Notes: generated from the sequence alone by a model not told the origin. 64,000 nt of DNA from Paenibacillus_AR sp051594765 (GCF_051594765.1 NZ_JBPPGJ010000008.1:1-64000); one strand, 5' to 3'. Shown: positions 33,094-41,434, counted from the stretch's first letter. Numbers and translations: made by a program.

Positions 33094-34026
33094 TCAGGTA
33101 CAGGCGCAGTTGTCGATCTGTTCCCGGAGGGTCTTGGCGGACCGGGCCAACAGCTCCAGCTCTTGCTCGTTCAGGTCCAGATCCAGCACGCGGCGGACTC
33201 CCGTGTTGTCCACGATGCACGGAACGCCCAGGTAGACGTCGTCGACGCCGTAGGCTCCCTGAAGCAGGGTGGATACGGTCAGGACGGAGGATTCGTTGCG
33301 CAGGATGGCGGCGCAGATCCGGTCCAAGGCCAGCGCGATGGCATAGAAGGTGGCGCCTTTGGCATTGATGATCTCATAGGCGGCGTCCCGGGTGTTGGCG
33401 AAAATCTCGTTGCGCCTCTCTTCGGGCAGATCCACTTGGATGCCCGCCACGTTGGCGCGGCTCCAGACGGGCAGCTCCGAATCGCCGTGCTCGCCGATGA
33501 TGTGGGCGTGGACGCTCCGGGGATCGATCTCCAGCTCCTCGGCGATCAGATAGCGGAACCGGGCGCTGTCGAGCAGCGTGCCGGAGCCGATGACCCGGTT
33601 GGCAGGGAAGCCCGATTTTTTCCAGGAGAAGTAAGAAAGCACATCCACAGGGTTGGTGGCGATAAGAAGAATGCCGTTGGTGTTGTACTTCGTCACGTTC
33701 TCGATGATGCTCTCGAAGATCTTCACGTTGCGCTTCAGGAGGTCCAGCCGGGTCTCGCCGGGCTTCTGGGCGGCACCGGCCGTAATGACGACGATATCGG
33801 CGTCCTTGCAGTCGGAATAGTCCCCAGCCCACACCTTGATGTTACCGACAAATGGCAGCCCGTGGTTCATGTCCAGCGCGTCGCCCCGAGCTTTGTCCTT
33901 ATTGACGTCGATCAGGACCAGCTCGGACATTCTCTTATGGAGGAGCAGGGTATAGGCGGTGGTGGAGCCGACGGCGCCGGTCCCGATGACCACGACACGG
34001 GTGGGCTTAACGGAAGGTTCTGTCAT
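33094..34026 (-). CDS. ldh: L-lactate dehydrogenase
   Basis: 310 aa. NAD site VVVIGTGAVGSTTAY with the downstream Asp in LVLIDVNKDKARGD, substrate loop GAAQKPGETRLDLL, and the catalytic His in IGEHGDSELPVW. The pattern at KPGETR (Gln/Lys before Pro) is that of LDH rather than malate dehydrogenase. Reduces pyruvate to L-lactate. C-terminal Cys residues (NCACT) are unusual. RBS GAGGAGTGAG. A genome with a lar cluster could convert the L-lactate to D-lactate, if larA exists elsewhere. Confidence 0.95.
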   Translation of the reverse strand: MTEPSVKPTRVVVIGTGAVGSTTAYTLLLHKRMSELVLIDVNKDKARGDALDMNHGLPFVGNIKVWAGDYSDCKDADIVVITAGAAQKPGETRLDLLKRNVKIFESIIENVTKYNTNGILLIATNPVDVLSYFSWKKSGFPANRVIGSGTLLDSARFRYLIAEELEIDPRSVHAHIIGEHGDSELPVWSRANVAGIQVDLPEERRNEIFANTRDAAYEIINAKGATFYAIALALDRICAAILRNESSVLTVSTLLQGAYGVDDVYLGVPCIVDNTGVRRVLDLDLNEQELELLARSAKTLREQIDNCACT

Positions 34027-34279
34027 ATTGGGATTCTCACTCCTCGCAGAAGAATATGGATAAGGTTGACTTCATTTAAGCATATCCTCCTCGGGATCGG
34101 CAACTATTCCGGACTTCCGGCGGAGGGATGTACCCTAAGAGCATGTCTTCCCGCAAGGATTTTTACGCATGAAGCGGTTCGGTGCCTTAGGGCGGGACGT
34201 TCCGATAGGAGAATCGTCGAAATTATGGTTTAATAGGAATTGACCATTTGTATATTATCGGAAAGGATTGAATCTACAT

Positions 34280-36073
34280 ATGAAATTTCCTTTGTCGCAA
34301 ACCTGGGATTTGGACGCGGTCTTCCCGGGAGGAAGCAGCTCGGAGGCGTTTACGGCTTTTTTGGAGGAGACGGAGGTCTGGATCGGGGAGCTGACCGGAC
34401 TGCTGGCGGATGAGGGGCCGGTCGCGGATGCGGGCACGGCAGGGGAGAAGCTTGCGGCCGTTGTCGAACGGATGCAGCGGATTCTGGCCCGGGTCCGGGA
34501 GGCGGAGGCCTTCACCGGCTGTCTCGCTGCCGATAACATGGCCGACAAGAGGGCCTTGCAGCTGGAGGGGAAGGTCAAAACATTGGCCGCCGCCTACCAG
34601 ACGGCCTTGACCCGGATGGACCGGCTTCTCATCTCCATCCCAAGCGACGTCTGGAGCCAGGTGCTCTCGGCTCCGGTCTGGAAGGAGATCGCCTTCAACC
34701 TGGAGGAGCGCCGTACGGCGGCCCAGGAGCGAATGGCGCCGGAGCTGGAAGCGCTGGCCGGCGATCTGGCGGTGGACGGCTACCATGGCTGGAGCAGCCT
34801 GTATGATACGGCAGTCAGCCATTTCCGGCTGCCCTTCGAGGAGGACGGCAAGACGGTGGAGCTGTCTGCGGGGCAGGCCCACAACAAGCTCCATTCCGGC
34901 AACCGGAGCGTCCGGGTGGAGCTGTTCCGGCGGTGGGAGGAGGCATGGGCCGGCAAGGCCGACTTCTGCGCGGACGCGCTGAACCGCATCGGCGGCTTCC
35001 GGCTCCAGCTCTACAAGCACCGGGGCTGGCAGAGCATCCACAAGGAGCCCTTGGACATCAACCGCATGCGGCCGGAGACGCTGGAGGCCATGTGGAGCAC
35101 CATCGAGCGGAACAAGGCCCCCTTGGTGCGCTATCTGGAGCGCAAGGCCAAGCTGCTGGGCGTAGACCGGCTGGCCTGGCACGACGTGGACGCACCGCTC
35201 GGAGAGAATGCGAAGCATATCTCTTATGACGAAGGCGCCGGGATGATCGTGGAGCAATTCCGCCGCTTCAGCCCGAAGATGGCGGAGTTCGCCGAGATGG
35301 CCTTCGAGAAGCGCTGGATCGAGGCGGAGGACCGCACCGGCAAGCGGCCGGGCGGCTTCTGCAGCTCCTTCCCGGTCAGCGGGCAGACCCGGATCTTCAT
35401 GACCTATGGCGGCACATCCTCCAATGTCTCCACACTGGCCCACGAGCTCGGCCATGCGTACCATCAGCACGTCATGAACGATCTGCCCCCTCTGAACCAG
35501 GAGTATGCGATGAATGTGGCGGAGACGGCCTCCACCTTCGCGGAGATGATCGTCAGCGACGCGGCCTTGAGATTGGCCGAGAATCCGGCCGACAAGCTGG
35601 CCATGCTGGACGACAAGCTCCAGCGTGCGGTGGCGTTCATGATGAATATTCATGCCCGGTTCATCTTCGAGACCAACTTTTACGAGGAGCGTCGCAAGGG
35701 ACTGGTCGGCACGGACCGACTGTGCAGCCTGATGGAGGATGCGCAGCGCCAGGCGTACAAGGGTGTCCTTGGGGAATACCATCCCCACTTCTGGGCTTCC
35801 AAGATGCATTTTTACCTGACGGATGTTCCCTTCTATAATTTCCCGTACACCTTCGGGTTCCTGTTCAGCTCGGGTATTTACGCCCAGGCCGAGAAGGAAG
35901 GCGCCGGCTTCGAAGACCGGTACGTAGGACTTTTGAGGGATACGGGACGCATGCAGGTGGAGGAGCTGGCGAAGCTGCACTTAGGTGTGGACCTTACGGG
36001 GCACGAGTTCTGGCAAAGCGCCATCGACCTGTCTCTGCGGGATGCCGAGCTGTTCCTGAAGATGACGGAATAG
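34280..36073 (+). CDS. pepF: M3 family oligoendopeptidase F
   Basis: 597 aa from ATG 34280; a TTG at 34268 is too close to the AAAGGA site. HExxH is HELGHAYHQH starting at His388, with the third ligand in ANVAETASTFAEM downstream (NVAETASTF). Cytoplasmic zinc oligopeptidase of the M3B/PepF type, cleaving peptides of roughly 7-17 residues. The N-terminal helical lobe has QTWDLDAVFPGG as in PepF. Monocistronic, preceded by a 240-bp gap divergent from ldh. Confidence 0.95.
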   Translation: MKFPLSQTWDLDAVFPGGSSSEAFTAFLEETEVWIGELTGLLADEGPVADAGTAGEKLAAVVERMQRILARVREAEAFTGCLAADNMADKRALQLEGKVKTLAAAYQTALTRMDRLLISIPSDVWSQVLSAPVWKEIAFNLEERRTAAQERMAPELEALAGDLAVDGYHGWSSLYDTAVSHFRLPFEEDGKTVELSAGQAHNKLHSGNRSVRVELFRRWEEAWAGKADFCADALNRIGGFRLQLYKHRGWQSIHKEPLDINRMRPETLEAMWSTIERNKAPLVRYLERKAKLLGVDRLAWHDVDAPLGENAKHISYDEGAGMIVEQFRRFSPKMAEFAEMAFEKRWIEAEDRTGKRPGGFCSSFPVSGQTRIFMTYGGTSSNVSTLAHELGHAYHQHVMNDLPPLNQEYAMNVAETASTFAEMIVSDAALRLAENPADKLAMLDDKLQRAVAFMMNIHARFIFETNFYEERRKGLVGTDRLCSLMEDAQRQAYKGVLGEYHPHFWASKMHFYLTDVPFYNFPYTFGFLFSSGIYAQAEKEGAGFEDRYVGLLRDTGRMQVEELAKLHLGVDLTGHEFWQSAIDLSLRDAELFLKMTE

Positions 36074-36218
36074 GACCTGGAGGTAGGGCTTTCCACACTT
36101 TCGGGGATTTTACAATTATTTTAATCTAGAGTTAGAAAGATTATCGCATCACCCCCGGAATTTCGTGCAATCTGTCGAACACTATTCGCAAATACATAAG
36201 GATCGCGAGGGATAGAGA

Positions 36219-36443
36219 ATGACATTGGCAAACTGTAAGCATTGCGGAGGCTTGTTCTTGAAAAATAAATCCGGATACTGTGTCAGCTGCCAATCCGTTC
36301 ACGATCGGATGTATATGCAGGTGCGGGACTATTTGCGCGTGAACCCGAAGAGTACGGTCATGGACGTGCATGCCAAGACCGGCATTCCGGTATCGAAGCT
36401 GCTGGAGCTCGGCAAGGAAGAGTATATGCCGTTCGTCCGCTAA
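36219..36443 (+). CDS. Small zinc-ribbon protein resembling flagellar operon protein YvyF
   Basis: 74 aa. NCKHCGG and CVSCQSV give a four-Cys zinc ribbon; then VRDYLRVNPKSTVMDVHAKTGIPVSKLLELGKEEYM, a short HTH-like helix pair. The layout (ribbon plus helix pair) is that of the YvyF/TIGR03826 family, but flagellar neighbours are absent and the protein is short, so the call is tentative. A weak GAGGGA RBS. Own terminator follows at 36463. Confidence 0.65.
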   Translation: MTLANCKHCGGLFLKNKSGYCVSCQSVHDRMYMQVRDYLRVNPKSTVMDVHAKTGIPVSKLLELGKEEYMPFVR

Positions 36444-36462
36444 AGGGACCGGTCGCAGGATG

Positions 36463-36516
36463 ATAAAAGCCGTGCCGCTTTCGCTCTTAAGAGCGCTTGG
36501 CGGACACGGCTTTTTG
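36463..36516 (+). terminator. Terminator after the YvyF-like gene
   Basis: AAAAGCCGTGCCGCTTTCGCTC and its complement around TTAAGAGC, ending ACACGGCTTTTTGG. Confidence 0.75.
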
Positions 36517-36532
36517 GCCTGCATCGGCAAAG

Positions 36533-36564
36533 AAAAAAGGTGACAGCCGTCACCTTTTTGTGTA
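36533..36564. terminator. Terminator after the minus-strand SASP gene
   Basis: AAAAAAGGTGAC/GTCACCTTTTT with a 5-nt loop; symmetric, 30 bp after the SASP stop. Confidence 0.7.
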
Positions 36565-36590
36565 GAATGTCTTCACGTTTCGGTATGGCA

Positions 36591-36815
36591 TTAACGGAAC
36601 TGGCCGGCCAATTGCTGCTCGGCGATTTGGACCAGACGGCGGGTGATATGGCCACCGATTGCACCGGTGTCACGGGTTGCCATGTAACCATAGTAACCGT
36701 CTTGAGGAATTTGGATGCCCAATTCTTGAGCGACCTCATATTTCAGCTGATCCAATGCTTGGTTGGCTTGAGGCACTACAAGGGTGTTGCTGGAACGGCT
36801 TTGTCCTGTACCCAT
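36591..36815 (-). CDS. Alpha/beta-type small acid-soluble spore protein (SASP) 1
   Basis: 74 aa. LVVPQANQALDQLKYEVAQELGI and YGYMATRDTGAIGGHITRRLVQIAEQQLAG are the two signature blocks of alpha/beta SASP, which coat spore DNA. GPR protease should cut within KYEVAQE. Almost identical to the gene at 41071 (differences N/G, Q/S, and the last residues). RBS GGAGGTGAT. A sigma-G-like promoter lies at 36836-36865. Confidence 0.95.
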   Translation of the reverse strand: MGTGQSRSSNTLVVPQANQALDQLKYEVAQELGIQIPQDGYYGYMATRDTGAIGGHITRRLVQIAEQQLAGQFR

Positions 36816-36835
36816 TTGTTATCACCTCCAGTACG

Positions 36836-36865
36836 TAGTATGTTCGGGTACTGAAAATATAGTCA
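36836..36865 (-). promoter_or_regulatory. Sigma-G-type promoter of SASP 1
   Basis: Minus strand TGACTA (36860-36865), 17-bp spacer, CATACTA (36836-36842): a match to the forespore sigma-G pattern TGMATA/CATAMTA. Confidence 0.7.
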
Positions 36866-36924
36866 TTTGAGGAATTGGTAATTTTGTCCTGTGAGGAATC
36901 ATCGCGGCGGAATGGGGGATAAGG

Positions 36925-37422
36925 ATGTTCAAGCTCGAAATGAAGGGCTTCCGGTGGGAAAGGGAGCTGCAGATCATCCAGGCTGACGTCCGTCTGCTGT
37001 TCGGCGGGCATCCCATCATCGACGAACCCCTGTGTGTGGATGTCGGCATGCCCGCCCTGGCGGCCAGTCTCTATGAGGATGCGACGCCGGACCGGTTCGG
37101 GACATTGGAGGAGTGGCGGACGAAGCCCTTCTTCGTCTGCGGCTGCGGTGATCCGGAATGCCGGGCGTACTCCTTCACCGTCCGGCATCTGCCGGAGGAA
37201 GGCTGTGTGCTGCTGGCCGAGGTCGAGGAGCGGGGCGGCGGCCGCTACAAGGTGTTGGAGGAGATGAAGGTGGAGGAAGGCGAGTACCGGCGGGCGGTGT
37301 CAGCCGCTATGAAGGCCTTCCTGTCCTTCGCCGAAGAGCTCGAGGGCTACCGGCCGCTCTATGGGGGAACGGTGGAGCGGGTCCGCGCCTTGCTGCCGCC
37401 GGAGGAAGGCGCCAGCGTATGA
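36925..37422 (+). CDS. Uncharacterised 165-aa protein with a CxC..C cluster
   Basis: MFKLEMKGFRWERELQIIQADVRLLFGGHPII, then FFVCGCGDPECRAYSFTVRH and a C-terminal acidic half. The CGCGDPEC cluster could bind a metal. No TM or signal. No RBS better than GGGGGATAAGG. I do not recognise a family. Divergent from the SASP gene and followed by a long hairpin. Confidence 0.6.
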   Translation: MFKLEMKGFRWERELQIIQADVRLLFGGHPIIDEPLCVDVGMPALAASLYEDATPDRFGTLEEWRTKPFFVCGCGDPECRAYSFTVRHLPEEGCVLLAEVEERGGGRYKVLEEMKVEEGEYRRAVSAAMKAFLSFAEELEGYRPLYGGTVERVRALLPPEEGASV

Positions 37423-37436
37423 ATGATGAACGAACA

Positions 37437-37517
37437 AAAGCCGCCGGCAGCCTCTATTCACCGGACCTATAGGGGAGGATCCCCCGGACCGGGAATAGAG
37501 GCCGCCAGCGGCCGATG
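37437..37517. terminator. Long hairpin, probable terminator
   Basis: GCCGCCGGCAGCCTCTATTC and its near-complement GAATAGAGGCCGCCAGCGGC form a 24-bp stem with a G/C-rich inner part. No clear T-run on the plus side. It separates the 165-aa protein gene from a convergent small gene. Confidence 0.5.
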
Positions 37518-37534
37518 GGTACGGGCATCGCCCG

Positions 37535-37696
37535 TTACCCTTTCTTGATCGTATGGGAGCCGAAGCGCTCAATCTCCTCCAGAACCTTTGGGCCGAATGC
37601 TTCCAGCAATTCGTCTTTGGTAATGCGGGTGCCGTTTAAGGTGGTGCCGTCGTAGCGCGTAATTTTGCCATCCTTCACTAAGAAAAGATCATCCAT
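37535..37696 (-). CDS. Small uncharacterised protein, 53 aa
   Basis: 53 codons: MDDLFLVKDGKITRYDGTTL, then helical KDELLEAFGPKVLEEIERF and a basic end HTIKKG. GGAGGG lies 6-7 nt before the ATG. The balanced charge and regular helix suggest a real protein. Family unknown. A palindrome GTGACA-N5-TGTCAC lies 49 bp upstream. Confidence 0.55.
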   Translation of the reverse strand: MDDLFLVKDGKITRYDGTTLNGTRITKDELLEAFGPKVLEEIERFGSHTIKKG

Positions 37697-37744
37697 ACGA
37701 ATCCCTCCGCTTGATCAATTCAACCTGATTGGTTTACGGACAAA

Positions 37745-37761
37745 GTGACACGTCATGTCAC
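37745..37761. promoter_or_regulatory. Palindrome GTGACA-N5-TGTCAC
   Basis: Inverted repeat, 6-bp arms, in the gap between the truncated YcgQ gene and the 53-aa gene. Candidate operator for the latter, cognate protein unknown. Confidence 0.35.
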
Positions 37762-37779
37762 ATGTACATTGTATCATAC

Positions 37780-38106
37780 TTATGCCCTTTCTAGCATCAT
37801 TCCCACCAAAAGGGGGAGCGCAAACAGCAAATAAATCAGCGCCTCCTTCATCCGGAAGGGGGCAGGCTCCTCCTCGCAGCCGCAGGCGGCGATGCCGGAG
37901 CGGGATGAGGACAAGCTGCGCCACGCTTGGCGGGCCTGATGCAGACTCATAGCCAGGAGGCCCCAGGCGGACCACCCGACATAGGCGGCCACCTCCGGCT
38001 CCACATAATGGGCCAGCAGCCCCAGCCGCGCCAGGCGGAATACATAAAGGGCGAAGCCGAACAGCAGTACGGAGCGGACGGTTTGGTGCAACGCAGTGGA
38101 TGGCAT
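37780..38106 (-). CDS. YcgQ/TIGR03943-like permease subunit, N-terminal half only
   Basis: 108 aa from ATG 38106 (AAGGAGAT 7 nt upstream). Three TM segments: VLLFGFALYVFRLARLGLL, VGWSAWGLLAMSLHQARQ and ALIYLLFALPLLVGMML, with a Cys pair CGCEEEP between. It resembles the membrane part of the TIGR03943 family that partners the YcgR permease, but full members go on with a soluble domain of about 150 residues after the third TM; here a stop follows LERA. The gap of 83 bp to the next gene leaves no room for it. It lies 26 bp after the permease stop, so co-transcribed. Confidence 0.7.
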   Translation of the reverse strand: MPSTALHQTVRSVLLFGFALYVFRLARLGLLAHYVEPEVAAYVGWSAWGLLAMSLHQARQAWRSLSSSRSGIAACGCEEEPAPFRMKEALIYLLFALPLLVGMMLERA

Positions 38107-38132
38107 GGGCCAGATCTCCTTCCGATTCGTAT

Positions 38133-39197
38133 TCATACCCATCCGAAGAACGCCGCCGCTGCAGAAGCTGCCAGCAGAAGGAGCGTCGCCATGGCGGAGA
38201 CCATGAGCACGAAGCGCCCCTTGAAGACCGTAAGCAGCATTAACGTCCCCTTGAAGCTGACCATCGGTCCCATGAGCAGGAAGGTCAGGAGGGAGCCGGC
38301 GTTGAAGGAGGGGGAGAAGGTGGCTGCGACGAAGGCGTCGGAGGTGGAGCAGAGCGACAAGGCAAAAGCGAAGGCGGCCATGAACATATGGGCGCCCCAC
38401 CCCGCTTGGCCGATGGAAGCCAGGCTGTCGGCCGGCACGAAGGTTTGAACGACGGCGGTGATGCCCGCGCCGAGAATCAAGTATTTGCCCATCTCGAAGA
38501 ATTCGTCGGATGCGTGGCCCAGAACGGCCCCCAGACGGGAAGGCAGGCCCCCGGCGTGGCTGTGCCCGTGATGCTCGTGCCCGTGGTGCTCGTGCCCGTG
38601 ATGCGGATGCCCATGATCCCCGTGAGCATGCCCAAGTTGGCTCGCCGAGTGCCGCAGCACGTTCCCCCGCATGAGCCGATGGAGCGCCAGACCCACGCAG
38701 GCGGCTACGGCAAAAGCCAGGGCCAGCCGGACATAAGCCATGGAGGGCTCGCCACGGAACGCCATATATGTGGAGGCGAAGGTGACCGGGTTCAGCACCG
38801 GTCCCGCCAGGACGAAGACGACGGCGATGTACACGGGCATTCCCTTGCCCAGGAGGCGCCGGATCACCGGAATCATACCGCATTCGCATACGGGGAACAG
38901 GAAGCCCAGGGTACAGGCGAACAGCACCCCCAGCACGGGGTTGCGGGGGATCAGCCGGCGGATGGCCGCTTCGGGCACGAACAGATGGAGCACGGCGGAG
39001 ACCAGCACCCCCAGCAGGATGAAGGGGAGCGCCTCCAGCACGATGCCGATGAAGATGCCCTGCAGCATCTTCGCAGCGGCGGGTTCACGAAGCACCCCGA
39101 GTCCCGGCACGGGCCGCGTGGTCAGAATCAGGAGAAGCATGGCGCAGCTGGCCGCACCCAATAGAGGCGGGGCCCAGCGAAGGATCCAATTCGGCAT
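38133..39197 (-). CDS. YcgR-type permease (DUF318) with His-rich loop
   Basis: 354 aa from ATG 39197. Eight or so TM; conserved FPVCECGMIPVIRRLLGKGMP and GPVLNPVTFASTYMAF in the first half and SLCSTSDAFVAATFSP in the second mark the UPF0718/DUF318 permeases. The cytoplasmic loop is His-rich (HHGHEHHGHEHHGHSH), suggesting a metal substrate. First of a two-gene operon with the YcgQ-like subunit. A palindrome at 39315-39337 in the intergenic region could be a metal-regulator site. Confidence 0.85.
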   Translation of the reverse strand: MPNWILRWAPPLLGAASCAMLLLILTTRPVPGLGVLREPAAAKMLQGIFIGIVLEALPFILLGVLVSAVLHLFVPEAAIRRLIPRNPVLGVLFACTLGFLFPVCECGMIPVIRRLLGKGMPVYIAVVFVLAGPVLNPVTFASTYMAFRGEPSMAYVRLALAFAVAACVGLALHRLMRGNVLRHSASQLGHAHGDHGHPHHGHEHHGHEHHGHSHAGGLPSRLGAVLGHASDEFFEMGKYLILGAGITAVVQTFVPADSLASIGQAGWGAHMFMAAFAFALSLCSTSDAFVAATFSPSFNAGSLLTFLLMGPMVSFKGTLMLLTVFKGRFVLMVSAMATLLLLAASAAAAFFGWV

Positions 39198-39291
39198 GGG
39201 TAGCCCTCTTTTCACATAACGGTCTGGGACATCCCTATATCGATATGCAGGCTCTGTCCGGAATAGGACAGGTGCCGCTGCAATCCAGGAG

Positions 39292-39337
39292 TTGACATTG
39301 CGGGAGAGTTCCGTATAATGAATAGCAATATCATTAT
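39292..39337 (+). promoter_or_regulatory. trpS promoter overlapped by a 23-bp palindrome
   Basis: TTGACA (39292-39297), 16-bp spacer, TATAAT (39314-39319). Overlapping the -10 is ATAATGA-N9-TCATTAT (39315-39337). The palindrome resembles Fur/Zur-type sites in base content and could serve the divergent permease genes that encode a His-rich protein; sequence alone does not decide which gene it controls. Confidence 0.5.
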
Positions 39338-39339
39338 GC

Positions 39340-39645
39340 GTTGAGAGGAAAGAGTAGGAGGCCGCAGCTTCTTCAGAGAGCCGGTGCAAGGCTGCGAACC
39401 GGCGTGGCGGGCTTATCGAATGGGTCCTGGAGCATAAGGCCGAAAGAACGACCGATTAGCGATCGTGTCCAAAGCGACGTGAAAGGCGGAGGAGTAGGTT
39501 GAACGGCTGTTCCCCGTTACCGGAACGACTAAGGCTTGTTGCCGCGGCGTACTTCTACGAAGACGCTGTTCAACACGGAGGACAGGCGAATTAGGGTGGC
39601 ACCACGGTCTCTCGTCCCTTGCGGCGGGAGGCCTTTTTGTTTTTT
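39340..39645 (+). ncRNA. T-box riboswitch leader of trpS
   Basis: Classical T-box: AGAGTAGGA near the 5' side (AGUA loop), stem I with specifier loop GAATGGGTCC in which TGG (39421-39423) is the Trp codon, and the T-box AGGGTGGCACCACGG at 39594-39608, then a terminator GTCTCTCGTCCC...GGCGGGAGGCC with TTTTTGTTTTTTC. Uncharged tRNA-Trp should favour antitermination and raise trpS. The specifier matches the downstream gene. Confidence 0.93.
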
Positions 39646-39736
39646 CTTCAGGGTGCAGATGAGCTGTAGACGAGCTGAGCATAGACGAGACGAGGCAGTA
39701 GACGACTACCATTATAGGCCAAGGAGGCAACGAATC

Positions 39737-40723
39737 ATGAAAACCGTATTATCCGGCATCCAGCCCAGCGGCAAGCTTACCATCGGCAACTACATCGGAG
39801 CCATCAAAAACTACGTGGCGCTGCAGAAGGACCACGACTGCTACTTCATGGCGGTGGACCTTCACGCGATCACGGTTCCGCAGGATCCCGCCGCCTTAAG
39901 GGAGCAGGCGGAGATGATCATCGCTCTGTATGTTGCGGCGGGCATCGATCCCGACAAAGCCGCCATCTTCATGCAGTCCCACGTGCGCGCCCACGCGGAG
40001 CTGGGATGGATCATGACGACGCTGACTTATATGGGCGAGCTGGAGCGGATGACCCAATTCAAGGACAAGTCCGCAGGCAAGGAATCCGTAGGCGCCGGCT
40101 TGTTCGTGTATCCCTCCCTGCAGGTGGCCGACATCCTGCTCTATAATGCGGACCTGGTGCCGATCGGCGAGGATCAGAAGCAGCATCTGGAGCTGACTCG
40201 TGACGTAGCCCACCGCTTCAACACCCGGTTCGGGGATACCTTCACCGTTCCGGAGCCGTACATCCCGGAGTTGGGGGCCCGGATCATGTCGCTGGACGAT
40301 GCCACCAAGAAGATGAGCAAGAGCAATCCCAACCCCGGCAGCTATATTGCACTATTGGATTCGCCGGATGAGATCCGCAAGAAGCTGTCCCGCGCGGTGA
40401 CCGACTCCGGCCGCGAGGTCCGCTATGACCCGGTCAATAAGCCTGAGGTATCGAACCTAATGGGCATCTACGCCAACTTCTCCGACCTCACCCTGAAGGA
40501 GATTGAGGCGAAGTACGACGGCCAAGGCTACGGCGCCTTCAAAAAGGATCTGGCCGAAGCCATCGTGGCCAAGCTGGAGCCGCTGCAGAGCCGCTATCGG
40601 GATATCCGCGAGAGCGGTGACATTGCCCGCATCCTGAAGCAAGGGGCCGAGAAGGCTGCCGCCAAGGCCGAGCCAATCCTCGCGCTGGCCAAGGAGCGTA
40701 TGGGCTTCATCCCGTCCGCCTGA
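39737..40723 (+). CDS. trpS: Tryptophanyl-tRNA synthetase
   Basis: 328 aa from ATG 39737 (AAGGAGG 9 nt upstream); the longer frame runs back into the T-box. SGIQPSGKLTIGNYIGA is the HIGH-equivalent region and KKMSKSNPN the KMSKS loop; DLHAITVPQDP and YNADLVPIGEDQKQHLELTRD are typical TrpRS. Controlled by the Trp-specific T-box upstream. Followed by a bidirectional terminator. Confidence 0.97.
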   Translation: MKTVLSGIQPSGKLTIGNYIGAIKNYVALQKDHDCYFMAVDLHAITVPQDPAALREQAEMIIALYVAAGIDPDKAAIFMQSHVRAHAELGWIMTTLTYMGELERMTQFKDKSAGKESVGAGLFVYPSLQVADILLYNADLVPIGEDQKQHLELTRDVAHRFNTRFGDTFTVPEPYIPELGARIMSLDDATKKMSKSNPNPGSYIALLDSPDEIRKKLSRAVTDSGREVRYDPVNKPEVSNLMGIYANFSDLTLKEIEAKYDGQGYGAFKKDLAEAIVAKLEPLQSRYRDIRESGDIARILKQGAEKAAAKAEPILALAKERMGFIPSA

Positions 40724-40726
40724 AAG

Positions 40727-40779
40727 AAAGAACGTCCGGCAAGGAGCCCTTAGGACTCTTTGGCCGGACGTTATTTTTT
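40727..40779. terminator. Bidirectional terminator between trpS and the DUF5325 gene
   Basis: AACGTCCGGC(C)AA...TTGGCCGGACGTT stem followed by ATTTTTTT. Confidence 0.8.
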
Positions 40780-40950
40780 TAACGTGCGTCTCGCTCTAGC
40801 TTTCATGGCGAACCCGAAGCCGATCCAGAGGAGGGCCGCCAGGCTGAACAGAAGCACGAGCCACCCGTTCCGGAGGCTGATCGAGAAGCTGATCCCGAGA
40901 AGTAGAGCTACCCCCATGAATGAAAAAAACAACGCTTGATTCCGCCCCAT
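40771..40950 (-). CDS. Small membrane protein (DUF5325/YlaF-like)
   Basis: 59 aa from ATG 40950 (GGAGGT 9 nt upstream). Two TM helices, ALFFSFMGVALLLGISFSI and WLVLLFSLAALLWIGFGFA, then a basic tail KARARRTLKK. Resembles the YlaF/DUF5325 family of Firmicutes. The downstream T-run of the trpS terminator overlaps its end. Role unknown. Confidence 0.65.
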   Translation of the reverse strand: MGRNQALFFSFMGVALLLGISFSISLRNGWLVLLFSLAALLWIGFGFAMKARARRTLKK

Positions 40951-40982
40951 CACACATGGACCTCCGATTTTCAAAAAATTTA

Positions 40983-41012
40983 TGAATATTCTTTCGGCTG
41001 CGAGTCATAATA
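40983..41012 (+). promoter_or_regulatory. Sigma-G-type promoter of SASP 2
   Basis: TGAATA (40983-40988), 17-bp spacer, CATAATA (41006-41012): close to the sigma-G consensus, with the same spacer as the promoter of SASP 1. Confidence 0.75.
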
Positions 41013-41070
41013 ACTTTGCAAGCTTGCAAAACCAACTCAGATCAAACAGATTGAAAGGAGTGCTTAATCA

Positions 41071-41292
41071 ATGGGTACAGGACAATCTCGCAGCAGCAAC
41101 ACTCTGGTGGTTCCTCAAGCAGGCCAAGCTCTGGATCAGCTGAAATATGAGGTTGCTCAAGAACTGGGCATCCAAATTCCTCAAGACGGTTACTACGGAT
41201 ATATGGCTACGCGCGATACCGGCGCAATCGGGGGCCACATCACCCGTCGTTTGGTTCAAATCGCTGAGCAATCTCTCGCCGGCAAGTTCTAA
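41071..41292 (+). CDS. Alpha/beta-type SASP 2
   Basis: 73 aa, nearly the same as the gene at 36591: LVVPQAGQALDQLKYEVAQEL and MATRDTGAIGGHITRRLVQIAEQSLAGKF. AAAGGAG RBS. It protects forespore DNA. The two genes lie 4.3 kb apart in opposite orientation, with different flanks, so the duplication is dispersed rather than tandem. A hairpin terminator is at 41398. Confidence 0.95.
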   Translation: MGTGQSRSSNTLVVPQAGQALDQLKYEVAQELGIQIPQDGYYGYMATRDTGAIGGHITRRLVQIAEQSLAGKF

Positions 41293-41397
41293 TTAGGGGC
41301 CCCAGAGCTCCTTGTCCTATCCCAGCGGCTCCTCCGTTGCTGCGGAGGCTGCTGGCCGAAGTTGATGTCTGACAGGACATCTAAGCACGAAACGATC

Positions 41398-41434
41398 TGG
41401 AAAGCAGCTTCCCTGGGGGGAGCTGCTTTTGTAT
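41398..41434 (+). terminator. Terminator downstream of SASP 2
   Basis: AAAGCAGCT/AGCTGCTTTT around TCCCTGGGGGG, with TTTTG. About 105 bp after the SASP stop; the region between shows only GC-rich hairpins. Confidence 0.6.

Noticed and set aside
34274..35980. 568-codon minus-strand frame opposite pepF
   Set aside because: Same cause; pepF has HExxH and a proper start.
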